Positions 10,356 to 21,784 are shown, numbered from the stretch's first letter. The stretch is 64,000 bases of DNA from Paraphoma chrysanthemicola (GCA_020744225.1 JAGMWG010000022.1:682001-746000); one strand, 5' to 3'. Made by a program: numbers and translations. Notes: generated by a model not told the origin, from the sequence alone.

Positions 10356-11466
10356 TTACGTGGTTGAAAGTTGCAGTCTCGGCGCTCCTCTCAAACGCCT
10401 TAGTCGATTGGAATTGGAGACGATCTCAGGATCTAGCGCCCACCACCAGTCTTTGAAGACAGCCTGTCCAACTTCCCAGCTCTTTTCCTCATATTCATCT
10501 CCATCTCCTGACAGGGATGTGATACGAGCGCCCTCAGATTCGTCGTCAAGGCCTTGTATGAGACCCATGATAGCCATGGGACCCCGTGCGATGGGCGGTC
10601 TTAGATGATCAGGTTGGTTAAAAAGACAAACGAGCTTTGTTCTCAACGATGGCCAAGGTAGAACGTCCACTACAGGATTGTGTGGCAACAAGAGCTGTGC
10701 TTCCGTTGGGCGAAGATTCTCAGGCAAGTCTTGCAGCGGGATTGATAGTCTCGATGTATCAAACACACGATATACGGTGAGATCTAAAAACTCGTCGGTA
10801 AGGCCAAGCATGCTCGCAACCCGGAGAGATATGTCCATTGTCTTGAGAGTTGGAATGTCCATCGCACGATCCGATGGAAATGTGAACTGGAGTGTTTCGA
10901 GATCTTGAAGTTCCGAGCATATCTGAGCATCTGACGTCCACATAGCACTTCGAGAAGTACAGCCTAAAGACACCAACCGGTAAGCACATTCACAGTAGAT
11001 GTCGTGATCTTGCTGATTATGATAACATACCAAAGCCCCAGATGGTGTTAGCATCGACCTGACTTTCTCCAGGCGACGAGGAAGCCTCGGATGCCTTACA
11101 CGCCAACTCATGCGGTCCAAAACACGTACAGGTCGTATCAGATACACCTATCATAAGGTTCTGATTCAAGTCTCGGAAGGAATCATCGGGCGTGACAGGG
11201 GTACCTTCCCCGAGAGGCAGAGGCTGCATTGAGTATTGCGCCTGCAAACCACTACCTGTAGCATACGCTGCATTTGTGCCACCTAACATAGCGCTAAGCT
11301 TAGTTTCTAAAGACTGCAGACGTTCTCGTTTGCGTTGACCTGAACAGAGTAAGTATGATGTGACAACAGGTATGCATGTGCGCTCACGGTATCTTCTTTG
11401 CGCGATCACATTGAGCATGCGCCGACGGTCTGGGCCTTGCGGAATAGTGATCTCTTGGGGTGACAT
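10356..11466 (-). CDS. bZIP transcription factor with DUF3425 domain
   Basis: Exons 11466-11388, 11339-11031 and 10963-10356 join to give about 331 residues. The first join rebuilds a bZIP basic region, NVIAQRRYRQRKRERLQSLE, split by a 48-nt intron; the second intron is 67 nt (GTATGT to TTTAG). The leucine zipper is short. The C-terminal two thirds, with FDLTVYRVF-like and PWPSLRTKLV segments and the Trp-rich KDWWWALDPEIV end, match the DUF3425 region found downstream of bZIP in many fungal regulators. Proteins of this class are presumed nuclear regulators of stress or metabolism, but no target is suggested by context. The first intron is a multiple of three and has no stop, so unspliced message would still be translated with 16 extra residues inside the basic region. 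Confidence 0.85.
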
Positions 11467-12375
11467 GTTGCTTCACGTTTACGCAAGCATGAAAAGGTGG
11501 AGTTTGGAGTGGGTGCGTGATGAATATCAAGCGAAAATGCGAGTGAAGTGGCTGGAGTTAACAGCAGCCTCCGCTTTCACCGAAGAAGACTTTCCCGCTT
11601 TCGGCTAGGCATAACGTTATGGTAGCTCGGCCGTACTTTCGGTCTAGTTGCCACAAACAGACGCATCACAGTTAGAGACGAAAGCTTGATCCTGTCTCTC
11701 TGTCTCTTGTGTGCGATTTCAAGAGGATTAGCCTTTAGTGCGAGTTATGGTTTCCTGTTATAAAGGCTGCTAACCTCGGACAGCAACTCGTCGCAGAAAT
11801 CCGCGCAATAGACGCTCCGAAGACAGCTGCCCCGCCAAGGCGAACGCAAGGGCCGCTAAGCCTTTAGGAGGCGGCTAAAGTAGAAGCTAGACTAATTGAG
11901 TCAGCTCGAGTATCAGAACGTCGCCCGCTCCCAAGCCCATCTGGATAACGCAAAAGTATCAATGCTAACGCAAATGGTTACTTTCGCAAAAGAAGCAATA
12001 GCGCTTGTAGTGCTCAAGAAGCTTTCGGATGCCATCGCAGCTGATGACAGCATTCTCAATGTCGTCGTCAAGTCTATCGCCAATCAGAATCACAATTTCA
12101 GCCCTATCACAGCACAGCATTCAGGACCTCAAGTCGAACTCGACCAAAAGAAAGTGAGTCTCGGTGGAGTGCAACCATAATCTGTGTCCTGTTTTAAGGC
12201 TCATTGGGCGGAAACGAGTATCCTGCATATTGACTTTAGAAGCATTTATCACATGTCGACAATCGCAATGAGGTCGATGGCAAAATCACATGATGAGTTT
12301 TTGATATGTTCAACACTCATGGAGGAAATCAAAACCTTTGAATGATTTGGGTAGGAATGCATGTCGTCCCCAAGA
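11467..12375. other. Intergenic, no supported gene
   Basis: This 909-nt stretch holds the promoter side of the bZIP gene and the 3' flank of the GH28 gene. A 94-codon open frame at 11896-12180 has no recognisable family. Confidence 0.5.
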
Positions 12376-13814
12376 TTAGGCGGGGTTGTAACCCTTGCTC
12401 CAGTCCGTACAATTAAGACCACCCAGCGTGCTTTGATTCACATTGCGACACGTAACCAGATTCGAACCGTTCACGGTCCTGATATCGACATTCTCCGCCA
12501 AGATACCGGAGCAAGTATCTGGGCTTGAGCACACCAGGTGCGCGACGATAGGTGAGAAAACGCGGTTAGTACGGCCGCGGATGTTTCGGAATGTAATGTC
12601 GGTAATGTTGAGTTTGCTCTGCATAGGAAAGGTACAGTCAATAAAGGCAATCAGCAGAGAGAGGAATCACAACTCACAGGATGCTTGAAACATTCTTCCT
12701 CATCGTCCATCCCGTAACATTGTGTGATAGTCAAGCCGTAATCAACATTGTCGAGGAACATGCCGTCCCACGTGACATTGCGGACCAGACCTCTACCGCC
12801 GCCTCCGGTCAGACTTTGCGACTTCTCCGAGTACGCGTCCGGCCAGACCTTGATGCGTGCACCTTCGGAAGAATTGGCCATGAGGATGTTGCGTACGAGG
12901 ATGTTCTCTACGTAGTCGACGCGGGCAGGATATTGACCAAGACTACCTACGGAGATGCCGTGTGTGCCGTTGCAGCGGAGGTTTTGGACGAGAATGTTGG
13001 TACTATTAGGCTTAAAGGAGACACAGTCTACAATATATAGTCAGCATGCCGCGGCTTCGATGTCAAATTGATACTTACCGTCGCCGTTGGTAATAGTTGA
13101 GTTTTCGATGACGATGCTATCGCTTCTATAGATGTCCCAGCCATCCGTATTCTTTTCGAAGTTGCCATTGTTGCTTGAGGAGAACAAATCCAAGCCGGAG
13201 TATACGACGTTGCTAGAGTTGGCGATGATGTTGTGCCAGAACGGTGAATTTCGCAATTTGATCTGTGACACACTTCCTCCGTGGAGCCCGACGATGGCGA
13301 ATAGAACAGGTCTCTTCAACTTCTTGTTTTCGGGGTATGCATCCCACCAGGCTTGTCCGTTCCCTTGCACTTCGCCGTGACCGTACACGTTGACATCCTG
13401 GCCGCCTAACATGAAAAACGAAGTCGCATTCTGATACTGCAAGTCGAATGAATTCTTCTGCCAGGAAGTCATGTTATCCGTAAAGGATAACTGCCCTTGG
13501 ATGTCGATGTCAATGGCGCTCAGGCCGGTAAGATTTAGAGGCGAGTCAATTGTGTATGTGAGCTTCTCGGCGAAGATAACATGGCCACCTTGGTCGCACT
13601 CTTTGATGGCTTCGAGGATGTTGGCAGCATCGTCTACCGATGGATTATTGTTTGACAAGGCAACGCATGTTCTGTTTCGCACCGGTGATCGTACTGCATG
13701 GAAAGGGCGAGGACTGCGCAAAGTCGAAAGAAAATTTTCGGTTGTTGAGGCGCTCGAAACGAAAGAGTTCAACAACGAGAAGGTTGCGAGTAACGATGCT
13801 GAAGTTTTCACCAT
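12376..13814 (-). CDS. Secreted glycoside hydrolase family 28, probable exo-polygalacturonase
   Basis: GH28 enzymes hydrolyse alpha-1,4 galacturonosyl bonds of pectin by inversion. Exons 13814-13079, 13027-12678 and 12618-12376 join in frame to 442 residues; the introns are 51 and 59 nt. A signal peptide starts at the ATG at 13814 (MVKTSASLLATFSLLNSF). All four GH28 active-site motifs are present: NTDGWD, GDDCVSF (created exactly by the first splice), GTHGISVGS and RIKVW. The parallel beta-helix repeats, several N-glycosylation sequons and the C-terminal Cys pairs fit a secreted exo-acting enzyme, though exo against endo action cannot be settled from sequence. The next gene, GH105, acts on pectin fragments, so the pair may be co-regulated. 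Confidence 0.92.
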
Positions 13815-15375
13815 ATTGACTTCTTCAGCTGGGCAGCTATAGACCTTTTTTCTATTTCTCAAACATATTGACGACTTTACTGTTCTTTATACTCCTGTCT
13901 CAGATGAGATCTCGTACGACTCGGTCGAGCTCCACCCGTAGATCCATCGTCTTACCATGCTTTGCAGCGATGCATTCACCAACAGAGCAAGTTTTCCGGG
14001 GTTACCGAGCGATATCCACAATCTTAGTGTAGATGTGGGGATTGGCAAGGCGGCGGGGAAGATTTAGCGGGGAAGGGCTAGGCATAATAGGCTAGAGCGC
14101 CAACTATTTTGCTTCAAGAAGCTTGTCATACCCTGATAAACGGCCGGACCATATTCGAGCGAGACTTGGCTGCTAGGAATGCATGCAAGTTCCCGAGGTT
14201 TAGGATCAAGCGGTGAATATCGCGCGGATAATGGATCCGTGGTAGGTTCAGGAAAAGTGCGTTGCTGTTATTGATCCACCAATGGGAAACCTGGATTCCA
14301 GCCTCTCCCAGGATATGGTAGTACCCATGCGCTCTGTTCTCCACAACCCCCATGAGAGAGACGGAACCTTGGATACACATTTTACACTATCCATAGTGAT
14401 CCGTCATCAAGCTTTGATATTTAGAGCGACCCCGACCTTGATGGTCCGGACCATAGCAAAAGTCCTACGATACAGGATCCCAGCTACGCCCTCATAAACC
14501 CACAGGCCGGTCTACTCCAGGGGTCCGGCCTTTCCAAGAGTTGTACCAGTAGTCTTAGGAGAACAGTGCTCCTCATTCTAGGCGTACAATAAAAAAATGT
14601 AAATGTCCTAAGTTGTGGAGAGAATCATCTGACACTAGAGCCAAACACACGCTTTGTGATCAGAACTGTGATCAGCTGAGCGTGAGATCTCCATGATAAA
14701 AAGGCACTTGTTTGAACGCATGCGGTGACATTGTTCTGTAAATTAGTCCGACAAGGCCGAGATGTCTCGCGGATGTCGTGATGGGTGCTGCTGAGCATAT
14801 TTAGAAGAATACCAAAAGCTGTCGGCCAGGTTGAAGGAGTGAGGGAAGGGATAAGTAGGCATGAAGCGCAGGCTGTTTATTCAATGGAAAGTAGACGGCA
14901 GACGTTCGTTTCCTGTATTTGATGTTCGCCGGAATAGTGCTTCGGCTAGTCAGCTGCAGGCGTGGCTGTGCAAATCTGTAGAATGGAGACAGCACGGCTG
15001 AAATAGGCGGTTGTGATTGGACGTATACCGAGCTTTCTTGACGCCTCAAATTACTCGAAGAGGATTGGGTAATGGCGGGAAGGTAACTGTGCTAACGCGA
15101 ATTATTGAATAGATTCTGATGCCGAGGTCGACAGAATCTAACCCTTCTCAAACAACTACCAAATTTTCCAAGAAACCCATAGCTGAATGATCAATCGAAC
15201 ACCTCGATCAGCCAGAATGGCTAAGGGTCACGTTAGACGTGTCCATGTAGCTGTTCTCCTCTTTTCGATGACAATACTCTTGCTTGTACCGGTCTGCTTA
15301 TACCAGTCCAGTGTTACTTTTGAAGAACTGAAATTGCAATCTATTTTGGAGCATGTTTTGCATTCTCGGTTCTGT
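13815..15375. other. Intergenic between GH28 promoter and GH105 3' end
   Basis: This 1.56-kb stretch shows no coding sequence. It contains the GH28 promoter. A 14-bp perfect palindrome with a TCCGGA core lies at 14441-14454, and partial copies of the same core lie near 14142-14152 and 14521-14530. Confidence 0.5.
14441..14454. promoter_or_regulatory. TCCGGA-core palindrome upstream of GH28, candidate regulator site
   Basis: The sequence ATGGTCCGGACCAT is its own reverse complement. It sits about 630 bp upstream of the GH28 start. The half-site CCGGACCAT recurs at 14144-14152, and GGTCCGG recurs at 14522-14528. CGG/CCG inverted pairs are the usual targets of Zn2Cys6 fungal regulators, but there is no direct evidence of function. 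Confidence 0.3.
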
Positions 15376-16673
15376 TTACTGCTTTCCTTCAACGTACAAT
15401 TCGTACTCGTAGCTCGAGTACAAAAATGGGGAAACACCTTTGAGATCGTTCTCAAATAGTGGCACACTCGCATAGTACTGTATCAGTCAGCAGATATTCT
15501 TTCGCATTCGTTTGAAGAACTTACCTCGAAAGTGCCATTTGAGCTCAAGCTACCAGTCTGAGCAGTCCAACCCCACACCAAAGCGCCGTCACTAGAACGC
15601 TTACTCGAAAATGTCTCCGTCATCAGCTCGTATCCGCTGAGCGCCGCCTTAAGATATTTGTCACCCTTGATGTATCCGAGTCGCAGGCTTTTAAATAGGC
15701 CGTAGACGAACATGGCGGATCCGGAGCTCTCGATGTAGTTACCAGACTTTGAGCCCAGCCCAGGATCCATGATGTTGTACCACCCCTTGTACTTGGGATC
15801 TTGTGCAGCAACGATAGCATCGGCCAGAGACTGGAGATACTTCAACAAACGTGCGCGTCCTGCATGGCTCTCTGGAAAGTAGTCAAGCGTATCGACAAGC
15901 GCCATAATGTACCATCCTACAGCACGACCCCAGACATGTGGCGCGGCACCAGTTTGCGGGTTGGCCCAGATGGCCTTTTTGCTGTAATCGAATCCATGGA
16001 CCGGGAGGCCTTTGGTGCGATTGCGGTCGACGGTGGTTCCAGCATCAATCAAATCGAATTGGAGAGCAATATCATCCCATGCAGTGGTGTTCTCGTGTTC
16101 GAACTCGTGGGTCCATCGCGCGTAGAAGACGTCGAGCATGAAGATGCCGTCAAGCCACATCTGATCTATGTAGACCGGGTAGCGATGGTAGAAACCACCA
16201 TCGGGTGTTCGATAAGAGCGGGAAATCTGATCGCGCAAGACTTGTGCTGCTTTCTTGTAGATCTCATTGCCGCCCGTTAGATTGTATAAATCTAGGAAAG
16301 TGTGACCGAAGCGGATGTCGTCGATGGAGTTGCTGTTGTTATGCAACAGGATATCGTCCCCATTCCATGCAGGGTAAAGCACATAGTCGGTGTGATGCTT
16401 TACATAGTCTCGGTACTTTTTGTCGTGGGTTCGTTCGTATGCAAGCAGTACTCCCGAGAGATAGGCCGAAACAGTGTAGGCAGTTGTTGGCTCCACGCCG
16501 TGTTTGATCTGTGAGTCGGCCATCCATGTGAGGTACCGTGGCTTGCCATGAAACTTTTCTGTCTTGATTTTTTCTTCCGGAGCAATTGAAAACCATCCAT
16601 TTGGTAGGTCAACTTTGGCTGATGCGAGGCTTGCGCTAGCCAGTGCGGCGGTTGCTAATAGTAAAGATTTCAT
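15376..16673 (-). CDS. Secreted glycoside hydrolase family 105, unsaturated rhamnogalacturonyl hydrolase
   Basis: GH105 enzymes remove the unsaturated uronic acid left at the non-reducing end after pectate or rhamnogalacturonan lyase action. Exon 1 (16673-15525) and exon 2 (15477-15376) join across a 47-nt intron in phase 0; the second exon adds 33 codons ending YELYVEGKQ and a stop, giving 416 residues. The N-terminus MKSLLLATAALASASLASA is a clear signal peptide. The (alpha/alpha)6-barrel family segments are present: RYLTWMADSQIKHG, DDIRFGHTFLDLY, YIDQMWLDGIFM, WGRAVGWYIMALVD and YIESSGSAMFVYGL. The neighbouring GH28 on the same strand supports a role in pectin use. Confidence 0.9.
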
Positions 16674-17493
16674 GGCTATTGAAGAGAACTAAATCTTTCA
16701 GCCCAAAAGTATTATCGAACGACGAGTAGTATCGTCCATCTCTGGCCCTCTTTCACTCTTTTTATATGCCTCGACATTCCTTTCCGGTAATAGATCACGG
16801 ATTTTTACTCTCCGTAGCCCGAAGTTTACTATTGGCAGATGTCTCTCTGACCAGGGGAATATGTACATAGCAAGAGATCTCGCCTTGGCCCCAAGATTTA
16901 TTTCCAACTTCATCTGAGGCAGAAAGTTCAAAAGTGTATGACCGAGGTGCGTTCCCAGCCTCATTGAATCATGCATATGGATGGAAAAATTTGTGTGGGG
17001 GCAGTGGGGATTGCAAGGTGAAGTGAGCCTTGGCACGTGCGGGGAAGAAGCTGAGGCCTACTACTACGGTGTGCTAAGGTGTGGATGTGCAGGGTAAGCT
17101 CTCGTATGCCAAAATATCCGGAAAACAGATCCGAGCTCACCTCACAACAACAATAACAACAACTTAACGAAGAGCTCCAACGCCACATCTGCCTTCTACA
17201 TTCCGGTTAGAGGATAGTAAATGTAGACTTCGTTTAGCACAGGAATTGCAAAGCTATAAAATTTCGCACTTCTTCTTGAGCTGGAGGCACAGGATGTTAT
17301 GCGTGAATGGTGCGTGATTTCCGGCCTGTTGTATTAGGCCGAGCAGATCGCAACACGCACGTTCGCTTCTTTGCTCATAAATGAGAGATGCAGCGCTAGT
17401 TGAACAAGGATACCTGCCTCGCTCTGAACAAGGTATTCTGTTCATTTGTTGGCTCGACCTGCTAATGAACGTGCACAGCTCAGAACCCTTTGA
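16674..17493. other. Intergenic, GH105 promoter; short CAA-type simple repeat
   Basis: This 820-nt stretch contains no supported gene. A (CAA)n-like run lies at about 17144-17163. The GH105 promoter occupies the first few hundred bases. Confidence 0.5.
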
Positions 17494-18341
17494 TCAAGCG
17501 TAGCGTGCTCTGCTCTTCTCCGGTAGTATGGGTGTGAGCTCCACGGCTGGAGACGTGATATCAATCATCCTTACCAATTCAGGTAATCTCGCGTCTGTCC
17601 CTGTCTCTTTCGCGCGATTGTCTCCACCGGATTCGGGTCCTGAAGCACCCTTTGCCTCCTTAAACTTCTTTCTCTTCGATATACTATCATTGCCCGATAC
17701 CTTCAGCCAAGCGATGACAATCACTAAGATGCCAAAGATGCATATGCCAAGCCCCACCGCAAGTCCTGCTACGACGCGATGATCGTATATCGGCTTGGAA
17801 TCGTCCGAGCCTGCCCCTGTTGGGCTATCGTCGTCCGAAATATCGACCGACGGGCGTGCTGAATACACCGTGGTTTCGGTGACATGCGCTTCGATGACGA
17901 TTGGCAAGTAATTTCGAATCCTGGTGTTGGAACCGATATGTGTGGCCACGTCTATGCCAGAGCTTGCACACGTTCTGCCAAACTCCAAGCCAAGTCCTTC
18001 ATCAATGTCAGCCACAGATGTAAACCGATTCTGGAGAGGCTCACTCGACAACGCATTCTCCTGGCAGCCAGACAGCATGTTCTCCAAAAGCATATTGCCG
18101 ACTACGTCTCCCACTGGGCTTGAATGCGCGCAGATGCAGCCATAATCAGATAGAGTGCAATGTATGCATACGTCGTCGTAGCATTTCCTGGTGTCGCTTG
18201 CTAGAACACTTGTCTATGTTCGAGTCAGCGATCCAATATTCAAGGCGAGAAGACGCGCACGGTACAGGCAACGTAGTCGAAGTCGTCATAGTCTCGCGCA
18301 GCAAGAGCAGTGGTAAAATCAGCGATCGTTATCGTAGCCAT
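17494..18341 (-). CDS. Single-pass membrane protein with N-terminal Cys-containing domain, paralogue A
   Basis: I do not recognise a named family. Exons 18341-18261 and 18213-17494 join across a 47-nt intron in phase 0, giving 266 residues. The order is a Cys-containing domain (about residues 24-80, including DYVACT, CIHCTLSDYGCICAHSS and SGC), a Ser/Thr/Asp linker, one transmembrane helix at about 174-196, and a basic, Ser-rich tail that starts SKRKKFKEAK. The arrangement resembles fungal surface sensors with an extracellular Cys domain, such as CFEM-like proteins, but the spacing does not fit CFEM. No signal peptide is visible at the chosen ATG, so a 5' exon may be missing from this model. 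The gene to the right (18954-19742) is a paralogue with an intron at the same position. Confidence 0.55.
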
Positions 18342-18953
18342 ATTCTGAGCGTCCCGTGCTGATGCGCACTCGTATTTGCATCAGGTATGGAGAGGAGAGA
18401 AGCCCAAATTGCTGAGGTATGCGCAACGAGCGATGCTCCTGTACGTCTTAGGTCACGCAGAGGCTTGTGTGCAGCGTGCACAATGCTGACTGAACGGGCT
18501 CCTGAAGTGGTGCGGACCATACTGGTACACGAGGATCAATAATGTACAATGTGCACCTTGGTGTAGCCAGTACGGTCTGGCGTGCGACTCATACCCATTT
18601 TGTGCTCATGTTGAAAGTGGCTATCGCTGCCGCCATGTGTTTGTATCTCGTAACACCATGGTATGCGCAAAGGGCACATAACATAGGTCTTGGAGGAAAG
18701 CATTGGGGCGGAGATTACCACTGGGCACAAAGAAGCTGATGGAATCGGTGATTTTGAAGATATTCTAATCTTCTCAAATCACGCTCGCGTGCGCACCCGA
18801 ACCAGCTAGACTTTGCTCCGGTCGCTCAGTTGGTAGCTCTGACCTAAATTCGGTTGCTTCGAGCTCTTGCAAAATTCCCTTCGATATCTGCCGAGGATGA
18901 GTAGCCAGCTCGGCTGCAGAGCCTGGGTATTTTTGGTTATGAGTTGACTGACG
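18342..18953. other. Intergenic between the two membrane-protein paralogues
   Basis: This 612-nt gap contains no supported gene. A missing signal-peptide exon of paralogue A could lie here, but I could not identify one with a consistent frame. Confidence 0.4.
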
Positions 18954-19742
18954 TTACTGCCTTCGCCAGATCAGAAGCAAGTATATGACGGCAAGGAGTG
19001 ACACTCCGAATGAAGCTGCTAAGCCAGCTATCGTCCCTTTCGCGGTGTCCGAGAGCGTTGTGATCTTGGCACTTGAAGCTGCCGAGGTTCCAGCTATCCA
19101 TACTATCACTGTGGAGGTTGTGACGGATGAAATCCCTGTGGTCTGTGCAGAGTTTGAAGCTGGGAGGAATGCGAGCATCTTGTTGTGTTTTGGGATTACT
19201 GTTGCGATATCGATCCCATACCTCGAACAATGTGGTTGACACACGGCCGACTACCTCTGTGAGAAGATCAGTCCACGTGCTGTGAGAAATAACAACCTTT
19301 TGTACCTGACAAAGCTTCCTCAGCAGAGTGATACAACATGTCCCAGGAACCGACATCGAAGAAATTGCTAGCCAGACTAGAATGCTTGCATACACAGTCA
19401 TACTGACGCAAGTTGCACAATAACTGGTCTCCATTGGATTCTGAAAGTGCGATGACCTGGCCTCCTAGCCATGGTGACTGAAATTTCGTAAGCAATATCG
19501 TGCAATCTATCAATGCACCTCCTTACAGTGCAATCTACATAATCGAGGAGGGAGAACGGCGATGGCGATAGTGATGGCGCTGGTGTGGATAATTGGGTCA
19601 CGGTGTAGATGGCTGCCCCCAGTCGGCTGGAGGTCTGGCATGGCGTGGGCAAACGAGTTGCGAGAGGCAACTCATGAATTGCGAGCGACCACGGGAAATC
19701 GAAGGCATAGCAGGTCTTAGTCCAAGTGGATTTTTGGGTCAT
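18954..19742 (-). CDS. Single-pass membrane protein, paralogue B (gene model uncertain)
   Basis: The segments resemble paralogue A: DYVDCT at the end of exon 1 (19742-19527), then CNLRQYDCVCKHSS in exon 2 (19477-19306), then a Ser/Thr-rich linker and a C-terminal transmembrane helix (LLAVIYLLLIW) close to the stop, with almost no cytoplasmic tail. The first intron (19478-19526, 49 nt, phase 0) interrupts the protein directly after DYVDCT, just as in paralogue A. The second join is doubtful: only an acceptor at 19199 (107-nt intron) keeps the frame, and it discards HCSRYGIDIAT, which resembles TCASSGIDVAT of paralogue A. The gene may therefore be damaged. The start and signal peptide are unresolved. 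Confidence 0.42.
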
Positions 19743-20102
19743 TACGTTGGCGGCAGAGCGCTGGTCTCTAGTTGCAACGCGCCCGCGCCGCTGGAGACTT
19801 TGTGTAACCAGGATTGCGGCGCGGTTCTGTCAGAATGAATGGTAGCGACAAGTGGCGCAAACAAACCGGAACATTGAAACTGTTGATCCAACACTTGAAG
19901 TAAATTGATGGTTTGATTCGGTCTCTCCTGAATTGTGGTGGGGTTATTTGGTATGCAGCCTCGCTGTGCATTAAGCGCAACAAGTGTGCATATCAAATTC
20001 GGTGCGATCTACAACTCCAATTCTGTCAGGTACCATGTCTGACACTTTCTCTTCAAACGCCACTTCTTGACTACACGGCTCCGCTCTTGTCTCTACAGTC
20101 TT
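19743..20102. other. Intergenic, nothing recognised
   Basis: This 360-nt gap lies upstream of paralogue B and downstream of the small coiled-coil gene. I see no feature in it. Confidence 0.4.
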
Positions 20103-20345
20103 TCACGACCACAAGCTCCCGCTCCGCTTCTTTGCGTTCAGTAACTCCAGTTCTTTCCTTATGCTCCTCAATTCGTCCTTGTGTTCGCCTTTGATGTCTT
20201 CCAATAGTCGCAAGTGATCTTTCTGGAGTTCTCTGAACTTCTCCTCAAGCTTCTCGTGCCATGGGTAGAGGACGAAGATCTGGAAGCATAATGCGGAAGA
20301 GCCGATGACAAAATTGGTGAGCGAAAAGCCGCGCGTGATCAACAT
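20103..20345 (-). CDS. Small membrane-anchored coiled-coil protein (80 aa)
   Basis: The protein starts MLITRGFSLTNFVIGSSALC, with one hydrophobic N-terminal segment (about residues 8-27) followed by YPWHEKLEEKFRELQKDH and a charged heptad-rich helix up to residue 70. This is the layout of small fungal proteins anchored in the mitochondrial inner membrane or ER, but I do not recognise the family and assign no function. The highly regular charged coiled coil and the clean ATG argue that it is real rather than random. It is a single exon with no obvious partner among its neighbours. Confidence 0.55.
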   Translation of the reverse strand: MLITRGFSLTNFVIGSSALCFQIFVLYPWHEKLEEKFRELQKDHLRLLEDIKGEHKDELRSIRKELELLNAKKRSGSLWS

Positions 20346-21784
20346 CGCGTGGGCCGTCTAGAGGAAGTTGGCGGTTATTATATGATATATCGCAAACTGC
20401 AGTTGTCGTGAATTTGGAGTGAGGAGCAAGATTACTCCAGGTCGATTTGCCGAGGCAGTCGTTTCTGCTTCGCTTGTATTTCTGCTGTCGTATTGGAGGA
20501 CCGATGAGTTCTGATCCCAGAGCAGATATTGGTCTAAAGGTGTACCGTTCTATAGTCTTGATGATAGGAACATGCGCCGTGAAAGAAATGCGAAGGATGA
20601 GAGAAGAAAGCGGACGTGGACGCCAAAATTAATCGCGCACGCGATCAGCCCCAGATAATAAGCTGTCACAGTCGCCCTAAAATACATCACATGCCATTGT
20701 ACACGCAGTCCACAAACCGGGGGATAGGTCCAGGCAAAAAGCTTAAGGGTTGCGAAAGTGGCCTGATTGTGACCATTCTCGGCCAAAGTAGTCTAAAGCC
20801 CGAACAGAATCAGCCCACATCGAAACGAGCGGCATTTCCGTCGGTGCGGGTTCGGAGTAGAGGGAGAGAATTCCGAAGCTGTCGCGGTGGTTACCTCGAG
20901 TGCTGTTTGAACGGGAATATCGTTCAGGGCCGTTCCTGAGGTTTTGTCTTAAAAACGCTGGTCCTGTTGCATATGTAACAGGGTGCAGGGTTCATGTGAT
21001 TTGCCCGATCAGGGACCAATGAGGTCATCTCTATCCACCACTGAGCCATCACCATGGAGCTGGAACCTCGGCGTGGGAATAATCATAGTGATTCTGAAAC
21101 CATGAATACTCGCCGATTTCGACACGGTGGCTCTCAGCAAGGGAGGAATCTATATTTGGGCCACATCAAGGATACGTCAACGCCAGCATTTCATCCAACC
21201 GAACATATTACATAGCTCTAAGCTCAACCCCCGGTACTTTGGGATACTCAAGAGTTGTTGCAGTACCCGTATCCTAAGCTTGGAGACCATGATCGCCATC
21301 TCTTCTCGGTCCGATGTATTCGTTTGGAAGAACATGCCGCCACAACAGTGACTGTGCATGCATCCCAACACCAAGCCCATAACATGGACGCCATCTCCTT
21401 TCGAGACTGTTCTCTGCCCTCTCCGTGGCTTCTGACGCGGTGCTCATCACCAATACAATAGGGCTGGCCGTGAGTTGGCAGGGACCTGAAACAGTGATAG
21501 TACACGTCAGAAGGTCTCTAGCTAAGGAAATGCCATCCAGCTGCATGCGATGGACGATAAGAAACGATAATAATGCGAAAATCAATCGTGGCCCCAAAAG
21601 ACCCGATCCGATGCGACAACGACATGCCTAACCACACATACACATATACAAATCAACAACAAGCTAAATTCTAACGCATATTCCTACTACATCTCCTCTT
21701 ACATGTTTCTACCTTCTCATCCTTTGTAAAATCTACACCGTCTTCTCACCACTCCTCTGGCAGGAATAGAACGAATCGAACATC
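20346..21784. other. Intergenic, nothing recognised
   Basis: This 1.44-kb stretch lies between the divergently placed small coiled-coil gene and the Ser/Pro-rich membrane protein. Frames of 60-110 codons exist on both strands, but none has protein-like composition or a domain I can name. Confidence 0.45.

Noticed and set aside
11896..12180. A 94-codon plus-strand frame between the bZIP and GH28 genes
   Set aside because: It has no recognisable domain, no promoter or splice context and an ordinary length for a chance frame; it may be a relic, but I cannot support it.
13028..13078. Apparent premature stop in the GH28 first frame
   Set aside because: It falls in a 51-nt intron whose removal exactly recreates the catalytic GDDC motif, so the gene is intact.
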